Assembly: GCA_947494565.1 (NCBI GenBank)
Contig: CANLVG010000004.1
Span: forward strand, 372,001-436,000
Reading direction: 5' to 3'
Source: an uncultured Flavobacteriaceae bacterium
Lineage (GTDB): Bacteria > Bacteroidota > Bacteroidia > Flavobacteriales > Flavobacteriaceae
DNA length: 64,000 bases
Below the pieces are notes generated by a model. The model was not told the DNA's origin and did no database searches. It was given only the letters and a program-made list of their open reading frames with translations. Made by a program: the position numbers and the translations under genes. Positions within the stretch are counted from its first letter, which is position 1. Every line of letters starts with the position of its first letter. Shown here in pieces: positions 8,938 through 17,161 of this stretch.

Positions 8938-9738
8938 CTAGAGCTGACGATCCCTTATTTTACTGATTTTCTCAAAAGAGGCAATAATCCCCTGGATCAA
9001 GGAAGAACTCAATCCTTGGTGTTCCATTTCGTTCAATCCCTGAATAGTACATCCTTTGGGTGTGGTTACCCGGTCGATTTCCGCCTCGGGATGACTGCCT
9101 GATTCTATTAATAGTCCGGCAGCACCATTACAAGTATGCATTGCCAGTTCTTGTGCTTCTTTTGCATCAAACCCCAATTGGATGGCTCCTTGGGTGGTAG
9201 CACGCATCAAACGCATCCAAAAGGCAATACCACTGGCACAGATAACTGTAGCGGCTTGCATCTGTTGTTCGGGGATTTCCATCGTATGCCCCATGCGATT
9301 GAAAATTGCCTTTGCCAAATCGATTCTGCTTTTACCCTTTTCATTGCTACACATACAAGTCATCGATTTCCCAATAGAAATTGCTGTGTTGGGCATACTT
9401 CTTACGATGTGGTGCTTCGCGCCGATAATGCCTTCTATCTTCGCAATGCTAAATCCGGTTATCGTAGAGATAATGACATGCTTTGCCTTCAGCAAATCTT
9501 TGATGTCGACAAGGATTGCCTCGAACTGACTGGGTTGAACCGCAAAAATCAGAACGTTGGAGTTTTTTACCGCCTCTCTATTGTCGGAGGTGATGATGAC
9601 GTTTCCATACTGCTCAAATTGGTAGATTTCACCCGGATTTCTTTTGGTGAGGTAGATATAGTTCGACCCCTTGGAATTAAGTATTCCTTTCGCAATGGAT
9701 GAACCAAGATTTCCTGCTCCTATAATGGCTATTTTCAT
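8938..9738 (-). CDS. proC: Pyrroline-5-carboxylate reductase
   Basis: Reduces pyrroline-5-carboxylate to proline with NAD(P)H. The 266-residue protein starts with a Rossmann motif IGAGNLGSSIAKG, and has the RSMPNTAISIG segment near residue 115 and the C-terminal GATTQGAIQLG-like and TTPKGCTIQGL regions of the family. It lies between argC and argD, completing a proB-proA-proC set inside the arginine operon. Confidence 0.93.
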   Translation of the reverse strand: MKIAIIGAGNLGSSIAKGILNSKGSNYIYLTKRNPGEIYQFEQYGNVIITSDNREAVKNSNVLIFAVQPSQFEAILVDIKDLLKAKHVIISTITGFSIAKIEGIIGAKHHIVRSMPNTAISIGKSMTCMCSNEKGKSRIDLAKAIFNRMGHTMEIPEQQMQAATVICASGIAFWMRLMRATTQGAIQLGFDAKEAQELAMHTCNGAAGLLIESGSHPEAEIDRVTTPKGCTIQGLNEMEHQGLSSSLIQGIIASFEKISKIRDRQL

Positions 9739-9762
9739 ATTTTCTATTTCTTTAATTCCTTT

Positions 9763-10737
9763 TTAGTAAACCCCTGCCTTCAATTTCAACCCTTCACTTT
9801 GGGCAATACCGAACATCAGGTTCATGTTCTGCACGGCCTGCCCTGACGCGCCCTTCAATAGGTTATCGATGGCAGAGGTCATTAGAAGCGTGTCATTGTG
9901 CTTGTGTAAATGTATGTGACATTGATTTGTGTTCACTACTTGTTTTAAATGGATGGGTGCCGATGTGATTTGAGTGAATTCAGCTTCGGAATAAAAATCT
10001 TGGAATAATTGAATGGCCTTATCCTCTGATTCTTCGAACCGTGTATAGACCGTTGCAAGAATGCCTCTAGTAAAATTCCCCCGGTTTGGAAGGAAAAATA
10101 ATTCCCCGGTTTCGTCTTGCAAAGAGGTTATGCTTTGCTTGATTTCGGCCAAATGCTGATGTGTAAAGGGTTTATACCAGCTCACATTGTTGTTACGCCA
10201 ACTGAAATGGGTAGTTCCGCTTGGACTTACACCCGCACCGGTGCTACCAGTGACGGCATTGATATGAACCTCATTTTCGAGATGACCCGCTTTGGCCAAT
10301 GGAAGTAATGCCAATTGAATCGCAGTGGCAAAACATCCGGGATTTGCGATATAACTTGCCTTTTGAATGGCTTCTTTATTCAATTCGGGCAAACCGTAGA
10401 CAAATGGTTTGCCGTCTAAGATGGAGTCTTCCCGCAATCTAAAATCGTTGCTTAAGTCAATGATTTTTGTAGTCCTCGAGAACGAGTTACTCTTTAGGAA
10501 TTTGGTCGAGTTTCCATGTCCAAGACATAGGAATACGACATCTACTTTTGGATTTACCTTACCAGTAAAGTCCATGTCGGTGGTGCCCAATAGATCAGGA
10601 TGCGCCGATGAAATCGGTTTTCCGGCTCTTGTAGTGCTGAAGACAAAGTCTATTGTGGCGCTTGGGTGATTCAGTAGTATTCGAATCAACTCCCCTCCCG
10701 TATAACCGGAACCGCCTATGATACCTGCTTTGATCAT
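9763..10737 (-). CDS. argC: N-acyl-gamma-glutamyl-phosphate reductase
   Basis: Reduces N-acylglutamyl phosphate to the semialdehyde, the third arginine step. The 324-residue protein has the N-terminal Rossmann motif GIIGGSGYTGGELIRIL, the catalytic Cys in NPGCFATAIQLAL near residue 135 and GSTGAGVSPSGTTHF near 165. It is shorter than the roughly 345-residue Proteobacterial forms but complete. It lies about 40 bases downstream of argG in the same operon. Confidence 0.95.
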   Translation of the reverse strand: MIKAGIIGGSGYTGGELIRILLNHPSATIDFVFSTTRAGKPISSAHPDLLGTTDMDFTGKVNPKVDVVFLCLGHGNSTKFLKSNSFSRTTKIIDLSNDFRLREDSILDGKPFVYGLPELNKEAIQKASYIANPGCFATAIQLALLPLAKAGHLENEVHINAVTGSTGAGVSPSGTTHFSWRNNNVSWYKPFTHQHLAEIKQSITSLQDETGELFFLPNRGNFTRGILATVYTRFEESEDKAIQLFQDFYSEAEFTQITSAPIHLKQVVNTNQCHIHLHKHNDTLLMTSAIDNLLKGASGQAVQNMNLMFGIAQSEGLKLKAGVY

Positions 10738-10779
10738 TTTGTTCTCTTTCTTAAATCGTTTGTCTTTTAGAATGCATTC

Positions 10780-11964
10780 TCAAGTTGGATTAACATGGGT
10801 GTATATTTTTCCTGAATTCGAGAGAATTTTAATAAAGCCCTTTGCTTCATCGGCTGTCCAACCCTTGTTCATTTCGCCATAGCTCCCAAAAGAAGCGTTC
10901 ATCAAATCGTGTTCAGAGCTGATTCCGTGCAATCGGAATTGGAATGGGTACAGGCCAACAAAAACATTTCCGGAAACTGTATTTTGGGCATCCGTCAGAA
11001 AAGCCTCGATGTTTCGCATGACGGGGTCCAAATAGTTGCCCTCGTGCAATAACATACCGTAGAAATTCCCTTGCTGTTCCTTTTGATATTGCTGCCATTT
11101 TGAGAGGGTATGTTTTTCCAATAGGTGATGTGCCTTAATAATAATAAGGGCTGCTGCGGCCTCGAAACCGACTCGTCCTTTAATACCGATGATCGTATCA
11201 CCAACATGAATGTCCCGGCCAATAGCATATTTACAAGCCAGTGCTTCCAACTTTTCAATATTGGCCACGGGCGTATCCTTGGCGCCGTCAATAGCGACTA
11301 GTTCTCCTTTTTCAAAGGTGAGTTGCACTTCGGAAGGTTCTTTTTTTTCAAGTTGGCTGGGGTAAGCGGAATCAGGTAACGGTTTTTCTGAAGTCAAGGT
11401 CTCTTCTCCACCGACCGAGGTTCCCCAAAGTCCTTTGTTGATGGAATATTTTGCTTTTTCCCAAGAATAAGTCACCCCATTTTGTTTGAGGTATTCGATT
11501 TCCTCCTCCCGGGCTAATTTGTTATCCCTGATAGGTGTAATAATACTGATTTCAGGCGCGATAATCTGAAAGATCATATCGAATCGCACTTGGTCATTAC
11601 CAGCCCCGGTACTTCCATGAGCGATATATTCGGCCCCGACCTTTTTGGCATAATTGACAATTTCAATGGCCTGTACAATGCGCTCCGCACTTACGGAAAG
11701 CGGATACGTATTGTTTTTTAAGACATTCCCGAAGATGAGGTATTTGACCACCTTATCATAAAACGTCTGTACAGCATCAATGGAGGTATAGGAAGTCGCC
11801 CCTAGCTGCAGTGCCTTTTCTTTGATCGATTTGATTTCTTCGGACGAAAATCCACCGGTATTCACGCTTACGGCATGAACTTCAAATCCTTTTTCTTGAC
11901 TTAGGTATTTGGCACAGTAGCTTGTATCCAATCCGCCACTATAGGCAAGTACTAATTTCTTCAT
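10780..11964 (-). CDS. argG: Argininosuccinate synthase
   Basis: Joins citrulline and aspartate using ATP to give argininosuccinate. The 394-residue protein opens with the nucleotide-binding LAYSGGLDTSYC and has the HGSTGAGNDQVRFD signature near residue 115 and TPIRDNKLAREEE near 160. It follows the GNAT gene after about 90 bases. In this pathway citrulline is released by the ArgE-type deacylase of the same operon. Confidence 0.95.
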   Translation of the reverse strand: MKKLVLAYSGGLDTSYCAKYLSQEKGFEVHAVSVNTGGFSSEEIKSIKEKALQLGATSYTSIDAVQTFYDKVVKYLIFGNVLKNNTYPLSVSAERIVQAIEIVNYAKKVGAEYIAHGSTGAGNDQVRFDMIFQIIAPEISIITPIRDNKLAREEEIEYLKQNGVTYSWEKAKYSINKGLWGTSVGGEETLTSEKPLPDSAYPSQLEKKEPSEVQLTFEKGELVAIDGAKDTPVANIEKLEALACKYAIGRDIHVGDTIIGIKGRVGFEAAAALIIIKAHHLLEKHTLSKWQQYQKEQQGNFYGMLLHEGNYLDPVMRNIEAFLTDAQNTVSGNVFVGLYPFQFRLHGISSEHDLMNASFGSYGEMNKGWTADEAKGFIKILSNSGKIYTHVNPT

Positions 11965-12057
11965 AATGGTATTTCTCTAGCTGTCTGTTCAAGTCTGAGC
12001 TATCGGCAGGTGAAGTGCTATGCGTAACGCGTCTCGACTCCGCTTGTTGTGACAGGG

Positions 12058-12675
12058 TTATTTGTTCTTTTTCTTTAGGAATAAACTCTCCTTTATACTT
12101 TTTAATCGTTTGAATGCTTTACCGTTCACTTTCTTTTCTTTCTCTTTTGCTTTCGTGGTGGGGTCATATAACATGCCGGTACACAAACACATCTTTTGTT
12201 CGGTTCGGGTCAAAACATCAAAATTTTTGCAGGTTTGACAGCCTTTCCAAAATTCAGGGTCATCGGTAAGCTCAGAGAATGTGACCGGTTTGTAGCCTAA
12301 CTCGTAGTTGATTTTCATGACGGCCAACCCGGTCGTAATACCAAAGATCTTGGCATCCGGAAATTTTTCCGTAGATAACTCAAATATCTTTTGCTTGATT
12401 TTTTTTGCCAAACCTTGCGCCCTGTAATCCGGGTGTACAATGAGGCCCGAGTTGGCAACGTACTTGTCATGCCCCCATACTTCAATGTAGCAGAAGCCGG
12501 CGAATTTATCCTTATCCAAAGCGATTACGGCATTACCGTTTTCCATTTTTTTGAGGATGTACTCCGGTGTGCGTTTGGCAATACCCGTACCGCGTACCTT
12601 TGCCGAATCGGCAATGGTATCGCAGATGATTTGAGCGAATTTAAAATGTGATTGATTGGCAACAACAATATTCAT
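12058..12675 (-). CDS. GNAT acyltransferase, candidate first enzyme of arginine synthesis
   Basis: A 205-residue GNAT protein with the acyl-CoA motif HPDYRAQGLAKKIKQ near residues 85-100. It is the first full gene of the arginine operon, which otherwise has every step except N-acylglutamate synthase, so I infer that it transfers an acyl group (acetyl or succinyl) to glutamate. The C-terminal quarter has an unusual Cys cluster, CQTC followed about 19 residues later by CLC, that could bind a metal, and ends in a very basic Lys-rich tail. No classical argA or argJ is present in the window. Confidence 0.75.
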   Translation of the reverse strand: MNIVVANQSHFKFAQIICDTIADSAKVRGTGIAKRTPEYILKKMENGNAVIALDKDKFAGFCYIEVWGHDKYVANSGLIVHPDYRAQGLAKKIKQKIFELSTEKFPDAKIFGITTGLAVMKINYELGYKPVTFSELTDDPEFWKGCQTCKNFDVLTRTEQKMCLCTGMLYDPTTKAKEKEKKVNGKAFKRLKSIKESLFLKKKNK

Positions 12676-12910
12676 TGCTGAGGTATTTTACTGAAATTTC
12701 GAACTGTTTTTACGGTTTTTGCGGAACTGGACTCACCTAATTCCATAACATGTGTAGTACCCTTACGGGCGACGGCGACGGGGAGCGAATGGACGTACTT
12801 GGGCATTAGGGCCCACAGGAAGTAATATGTTGTGCTGTTCGTTCATTACGAAGTAAATGTACAAATTATATTGAATTAACCTAGAAGGACATGTTTTTTT
12901 TACAAAAACT
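12676..12910 (-). promoter_or_regulatory. Leader/regulatory region of the arginine-proline operon
   Basis: The 235-base gap upstream of the GNAT gene contains the Arg leader ORF and several possible hairpins on the minus strand. These are GGGC-CCTAAT-GCCC inside the leader ORF, CCC-GTAA-GGG with the leader stop codon in its loop, and a GGAA...GG/CC...TTCC stem between the leader and the GNAT start. A TATAATTTG element about 20 bases before the leader ATG resembles the Bacteroidota -7 box with altered spacing. None is proof of mechanism. Confidence 0.55.
12763..12846 (-). CDS. Arginine-rich leader peptide of the arginine operon (predicted)
   Basis: An unannotated 27-codon ORF begins with ATG at 12846, beside the upstream end of the arginine operon. 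It ends with four consecutive Arg codons (CGT CGC CGT CGC), a Pro codon and TAA; a fifth Arg codon is codon 18. It begins MNEQHNILLPVGP. It lies 87 bases before the GNAT start. An Arg run at the end of a short ORF upstream of arg genes is the classic layout of a leader peptide sensing charged tRNA-Arg. I see no intrinsic terminator with a T-run behind it, so control could be Rho-dependent, translational or by ribosome stalling. Confidence 0.7.
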   Translation of the reverse strand: MNEQHNILLPVGPNAQVRPFAPRRRRP

Positions 12911-14254
12911 TCACGTTTTGTTACGATAAGCTATTAATTCATAAATCAAAAAGGCAAATACTACACTATACTCAAGCGCAAGTAGCCAAAGGTTTTCTTT
13001 GAAATCAGCCAACGAATACGCAAAATAGCTGAGAATTATAGTGGCCGACCAGACCAGGGCGAAGCGATATGTTGTAAAGATGGTCAGGGTTACAAGAAAG
13101 ACGACGTACCAAGGATGTACAGTAGCAGTAGTAAAATAGTACACTGTCAATACCCATAACATGGAGGATATTAGAATCGCCGGATTTTGATTTCTTCTCA
13201 AAAAAGTAAAGAGCAAAACAGTCACAATGGTCAGCAGCGGGGTTATTTTCCCGTAGGTCTTGATGAGTTCCCAAGGTTTGGCATCAAACTGAATGGCGAT
13301 TTGTTTAATGCCATTGTAAATACCGGCATTGAATTCAAAATTGGAAAACCACAACCCGATGGTCTTTGAATAGTTAGTGATGAATTCTGTCGAATAGAAG
13401 GGAGCAAAGAGCAAAACGGAAGCAATGCCGATAATTATATAAAAGCCTATCGCTTTCTTGAATTTGAAATGTTTTAAAAATAAAGGAAGGAATAATAAGG
13501 GCACCAACTTCACTGAAATGGAGCAGGCGTAAAGCACGGCTGCCCATTGCCATTTTTGAACGGAAAGCAGGTATAACGACCAAACAAAAAAGAAGAGCAT
13601 CACCCCCTCAAAGTGCAGGTTGCCGGTTAATTCCAAAATAATCAAGGGATTTAAAAAATACCAGAAAATCAGGTGTGGCGACTGATTGAGGTTCTTTAAA
13701 AGCTTGCGCCCAAAATAGAAAATACCAACATCGGCCAATATGATGATGCCTCGTAAGGCCATTGTGGTGCCCAAAACACTTTTGCCACCGAGAAGTGCGG
13801 CCAAACCAAAGAGCAGTTGATTCAATGGCGGGTAGTTGCTGAAATGTCTTGCACTCAAACTGCCCATGCCCTCATAGAGCTCTTGGGCATTCGAAATGAC
13901 CAGGTCAGGTCGATCGATCAGGGTGTTTGGAATGTTCAGGTATGGATTCACAAAGTGACGTACCAGCTCACCATCCCAAATGAAACGATAAAAGTCTTGC
14001 GAGAGGTTGGGTTCTGCTATGAAAAATACCAAGCGACAAAGGATACCTACGCCCAAAAGGAACTTAAAATTCCACTTTTCAAATTGGATCAATTTGTAAC
14101 ACAAAAAAAATAGGGCCGCAAATAGGGAGATGAGTTTTATAAAGTCCGTTCGCTCCAAATGATAGGCGAAGGTGTAATATAAACCAAGACTTAATAGCGC
14201 CAGAAGAATGGATACCCTATGGAGATTCCAGTATGTGAGTATTCTTTTGGGCAT
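12911..14254 (-). CDS. Polytopic membrane glycosyltransferase (GT-C / DUF2029-like)
   Basis: A 447-residue protein with about ten or more hydrophobic segments and a short loop near residue 80 with acidic residues (WDGELVRHFVNPYLN) of the kind seen in GT-C mannosyltransferases that use polyprenyl-phosphate sugars. It probably adds a sugar to a lipid-linked glycan at the inner membrane. It is followed downstream by two GT2 genes in the same orientation, suggesting a glycolipid or polysaccharide pathway. Donor and acceptor are unknown. Confidence 0.7.
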   Translation of the reverse strand: MPKRILTYWNLHRVSILLALLSLGLYYTFAYHLERTDFIKLISLFAALFFLCYKLIQFEKWNFKFLLGVGILCRLVFFIAEPNLSQDFYRFIWDGELVRHFVNPYLNIPNTLIDRPDLVISNAQELYEGMGSLSARHFSNYPPLNQLLFGLAALLGGKSVLGTTMALRGIIILADVGIFYFGRKLLKNLNQSPHLIFWYFLNPLIILELTGNLHFEGVMLFFFVWSLYLLSVQKWQWAAVLYACSISVKLVPLLFLPLFLKHFKFKKAIGFYIIIGIASVLLFAPFYSTEFITNYSKTIGLWFSNFEFNAGIYNGIKQIAIQFDAKPWELIKTYGKITPLLTIVTVLLFTFLRRNQNPAILISSMLWVLTVYYFTTATVHPWYVVFLVTLTIFTTYRFALVWSATIILSYFAYSLADFKENLWLLALEYSVVFAFLIYELIAYRNKT

Positions 14255-14304
14255 TTTTAGTCAGTTAGTTAGGCCTGACTAAAATAGAATATTTGTGGAG
14301 AACA

Positions 14305-15789
14305 TTAAGCTCTTGCCGTCAGCGACTTGAAGAAAACATATCCAAATCCTAAGAATAACATGAAATGAAATGGAAAGAGCCCAAAATCATTTAGCGGAAT
14401 CGCGCTGTACATGCCGAATAGAAAATAACCCATTAAGCCAAACTCCAGAATCATATTTGGAGATAGTTTTTTAGCGAGGTATTTATTGCCCTTCCAGCTT
14501 TCGGTCAAACTATTGATATTGAATTTAGGGGTTCGTACAAACTCGCTACGTTTGCCCATGTGACCTTCTAAAACGGCAATCGAATTGTGCAGTGAAAATC
14601 CTAGTGCTACCGAAAAGAAAGTAAAGAACAATTTGATATAGTCCACAAAATTGTCAAAGCTGCTGCCCTGAATACTCTTATAGGTGAACCAATAGCAAAT
14701 GAACAGGATGATCGTACTCAAAACGAAAAAGCTCAAGGTTGTGAATACCCAGTCCAAATGAGGAAAAATAGCCTTGATGTACATCGCGGGAATACTAAGT
14801 AAGGAAACTAAGAAAACGCACAAGAACATTGAACTGTTCAGTAAGTGCATTACCCCGTGAAATTTTGTTTTGAACGAAATATTCTTGGCGGCTAGTACGC
14901 TCCAAACAGTCTTTCTGAAATTTTCGGCCCCACCCTTGTTCCAGCGGAATTGTTGCGAGCGTGCCGCACTGATCACCACGGGAAGTTCGGCTGGCGTCTC
15001 AACATCTTCCAGGTACTTGAATTTCCAGTTCTTTAATTGTGCTCGGTAGCTCAAGTCCAAATCTTCGGTCAAGGTATCGCCCTCCCAGTTTCCAGCATCG
15101 AGAATGCACTCTTTTCGCCAGATACCGGCAGTTCCGTTAAAATTGATGAAGTGACCTTTTGAGTTTCTTCCCACTTGCTCTAGTGTGAAATGGGCATCCA
15201 AAGCAAAAGCCTGTATTTTGGTCAACGTGGAATAATCTCTGTTGATATGGCCCCATCGCGTCTGTACGACACCGATTTCAGGATCCTTGAAATAAATTAC
15301 GGTCTTTTTCAACCAATCACCGTCAGGAAGGAAGTCTGCATCAAAAATGGCCACAAATTCACCTTTAGCAATTTCTAAACCATCTTTAAGCGCACCGGCC
15401 TTGAACCCTTGTCGATTTTCTCGGCGTATATGCGTAATGTCCAAACCGGTATTCCTGAGCGCTTCTACATGTTTGGCCGTATCGATAACCGTGTCATCCG
15501 TAGAATCGTCCAAGACCTGTATCTCCAACTTGCTTTTAGGATATTCTATTTTGGCGATATTTTCAAGCAAGCGATCCATCACATATTCCTCATTATATAC
15601 CGGAAGCTGAATGGTCACATGCGGAATTTCCTTGGGATCGAGAAGATTGAATTTAGGGGCGGTTTCGTTTTGTCTTTTGTTGCCCAAATAATTTACCAAT
15701 AAGTTCAATTGGGCTAGGCTGTAAAAGAATATGAGTAATAGTGCGAAACTATATACGGCAAGTATGATGTAAGTTATGATAAGTCCCAT
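14305..15789 (-). CDS. Membrane processive-type family 2 glycosyltransferase (cellulose-synthase-like)
   Basis: A 494-residue GT2 enzyme with an N-terminal membrane segment, a cytosolic catalytic domain and C-terminal membrane segments. The catalytic series is visible: DDSTDDT near residue 92, DADF near 150, EDLDLSYR near 245 and the QQFRWNKG motif near 282. QxxRW is the signature of beta-glycan synthases and of glucosylceramide-synthase-like enzymes. The next gene upstream encodes a second GT2, 1 base away. The product could be a polysaccharide or a glycolipid; I cannot decide. Confidence 0.8.
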   Translation of the reverse strand: MGLIITYIILAVYSFALLLIFFYSLAQLNLLVNYLGNKRQNETAPKFNLLDPKEIPHVTIQLPVYNEEYVMDRLLENIAKIEYPKSKLEIQVLDDSTDDTVIDTAKHVEALRNTGLDITHIRRENRQGFKAGALKDGLEIAKGEFVAIFDADFLPDGDWLKKTVIYFKDPEIGVVQTRWGHINRDYSTLTKIQAFALDAHFTLEQVGRNSKGHFINFNGTAGIWRKECILDAGNWEGDTLTEDLDLSYRAQLKNWKFKYLEDVETPAELPVVISAARSQQFRWNKGGAENFRKTVWSVLAAKNISFKTKFHGVMHLLNSSMFLCVFLVSLLSIPAMYIKAIFPHLDWVFTTLSFFVLSTIILFICYWFTYKSIQGSSFDNFVDYIKLFFTFFSVALGFSLHNSIAVLEGHMGKRSEFVRTPKFNINSLTESWKGNKYLAKKLSPNMILEFGLMGYFLFGMYSAIPLNDFGLFPFHFMLFLGFGYVFFKSLTARA

Positions 15790-15790
15790 A

Positions 15791-16501
15791 TTATTTCATG
15801 CTATACTTAAAAATCCAACCTAAAATTTTTATGCCTGCAAATATACTACCTTTTACCGTACCTGATACTTTTGAAACGCCAATTCTTTTCTTGTAACGTA
15901 CTGGTACTTCGACGTATGACAACTTTTTCTTTAAAGCCTTCAATTGCATTTCCACGGTCCAACCATAGGTTTTATCCTCCATATGCAATTCAAGCAGTTT
16001 GTCATACTTTATAGCTCTAAACGGACCAAGGTCGGTAAATGTTGCCCTAAAAAAGAGCTTCATTAAAAAGGTAGCCAGCCAATTACCGAAAATCTGCTGC
16101 GGGGTCATACTGCCTTCTTCCCTTAGTCGCTTCACACGAGCACCGATTACAAAATCGAGGTCGTTCTTTATAATAGGACTTACGATTTTGGTGAGCTCCT
16201 CCGGATAATCCGAATAGTCTCCGTCAATAAATACGACAATATCAGGGGTTTTGGATTGTTGGGCTATGTAATCCATACCCTTTAAGCACGCATATCCATA
16301 TCCTTTTCGTTCTTCTGTCAAAACCGTAGCACCCGCTTTTTCAGCGTTGATGACCGTGTCATCGGAAGAATTATTGTTTACCACGATAACCTCCGAAACT
16401 GTTTTGGGAATCTCGCTAATAACCGCTGTAATGGAGTCGGCTTCATTAAAAGCGGGAATAATTACCTTGATGTCAAAATCGGTTTCGGATGTTTTGGTCA
16501 T
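15791..16501 (-). CDS. Family 2 glycosyltransferase, dolichyl-phosphate-sugar-synthase-like
   Basis: A 236-residue soluble GT2 protein with VIIPAFNEADSI at the N terminus, VVNNNSSDDT near residue 42 and the metal-binding VFIDGDYSDYP near 92. This arrangement is typical of enzymes that charge polyprenyl phosphate with a sugar. No C-terminal membrane anchor is evident. It abuts the processive GT2 and is 2 bases from the MORN-protein gene, so the three form a unit. It may make the lipid-linked sugar used by the GT-C enzyme encoded downstream. Confidence 0.8.
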   Translation of the reverse strand: MTKTSETDFDIKVIIPAFNEADSITAVISEIPKTVSEVIVVNNNSSDDTVINAEKAGATVLTEERKGYGYACLKGMDYIAQQSKTPDIVVFIDGDYSDYPEELTKIVSPIIKNDLDFVIGARVKRLREEGSMTPQQIFGNWLATFLMKLFFRATFTDLGPFRAIKYDKLLELHMEDKTYGWTVEMQLKALKKKLSYVEVPVRYKKRIGVSKVSGTVKGSIFAGIKILGWIFKYSMK

Positions 16502-16503
16502 TC

Positions 16504-16989
16504 TTATTTGAGATCGGAAAGTTTGTTTTCGCGCTTAAAACTACTGAAACTCGTCCACTTTTTTATTTTCTTTCCGTTCTGATATTTTTCGGCAGAGGTC
16601 AATTTCTCGTTTTCATATTGCAGGCAATAGCCATTTTTTCTTCCGTTACTCAGCTGACACTTGTGATTTACGGTACCCTGGGAATCAAAAAATAACCACC
16701 AGTCGGACATTTTGCCCTTTGAATAGTGTCCTTCCTGTTTCGGCTTTCCGTTTTCTTTATAAAAGTACCAATAAGCATGGCGTAGCCCTTTTCTATAATG
16801 TCCTTTTTCCGAAAGGTTCCCATTCCGATGATAGAACTTCCAATACCCTTCTTTTAGGCCATTTTTTAGCCAACCCTCTGCTTTGATCTTGCCATGCGGG
16901 TAATATTCTTTCTGGTACGAACGACTATCCTCGGAAGGATTTTCAGTATAAAGAAGAAAAATGACTAGGAAAGCTATTTTGGTAAACAC
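16504..16989 (-). CDS. Exported MORN-repeat protein
   Basis: A 161-residue protein with a short hydrophobic leader (MFTKIAFLVIFLLY) and about five MORN/YwqK-like repeats of the form YYPHGKIKAEGWLKNG, each ending in Gly-x-W-x-F/Y. Such repeats form beta-sheet ladders in envelope proteins of Bacteroidota. The C terminus is very basic. It is the first gene of the small glycosyltransferase group, so it may have an envelope role. The exact function is unknown. Confidence 0.75.
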   Translation of the reverse strand: MFTKIAFLVIFLLYTENPSEDSRSYQKEYYPHGKIKAEGWLKNGLKEGYWKFYHRNGNLSEKGHYRKGLRHAYWYFYKENGKPKQEGHYSKGKMSDWWLFFDSQGTVNHKCQLSNGRKNGYCLQYENEKLTSAEKYQNGKKIKKWTSFSSFKRENKLSDLK

Positions 16990-17161
16990 CGTGACTGTTT
17001 AAGATTTTTGTCGAATGTCTTTTGGTAAACTAACATTAAAATCAGGTAAACTGAATTTATACTTTCAGTTCGATCCTGCCGGTAGACAGGCTTGAAGTGA
17101 CAATGTGATTTTTCTTTTGTTCGTGTTGCCCATCGGATTTTTTCGATCCCGATCGGTTCTT

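Noticed and set aside
12763-12846. Classic attenuation terminator behind the Arg leader
   Set aside because: The hairpins between leader and GNAT gene lack a following T-run on the minus strand, so I do not call a terminator.
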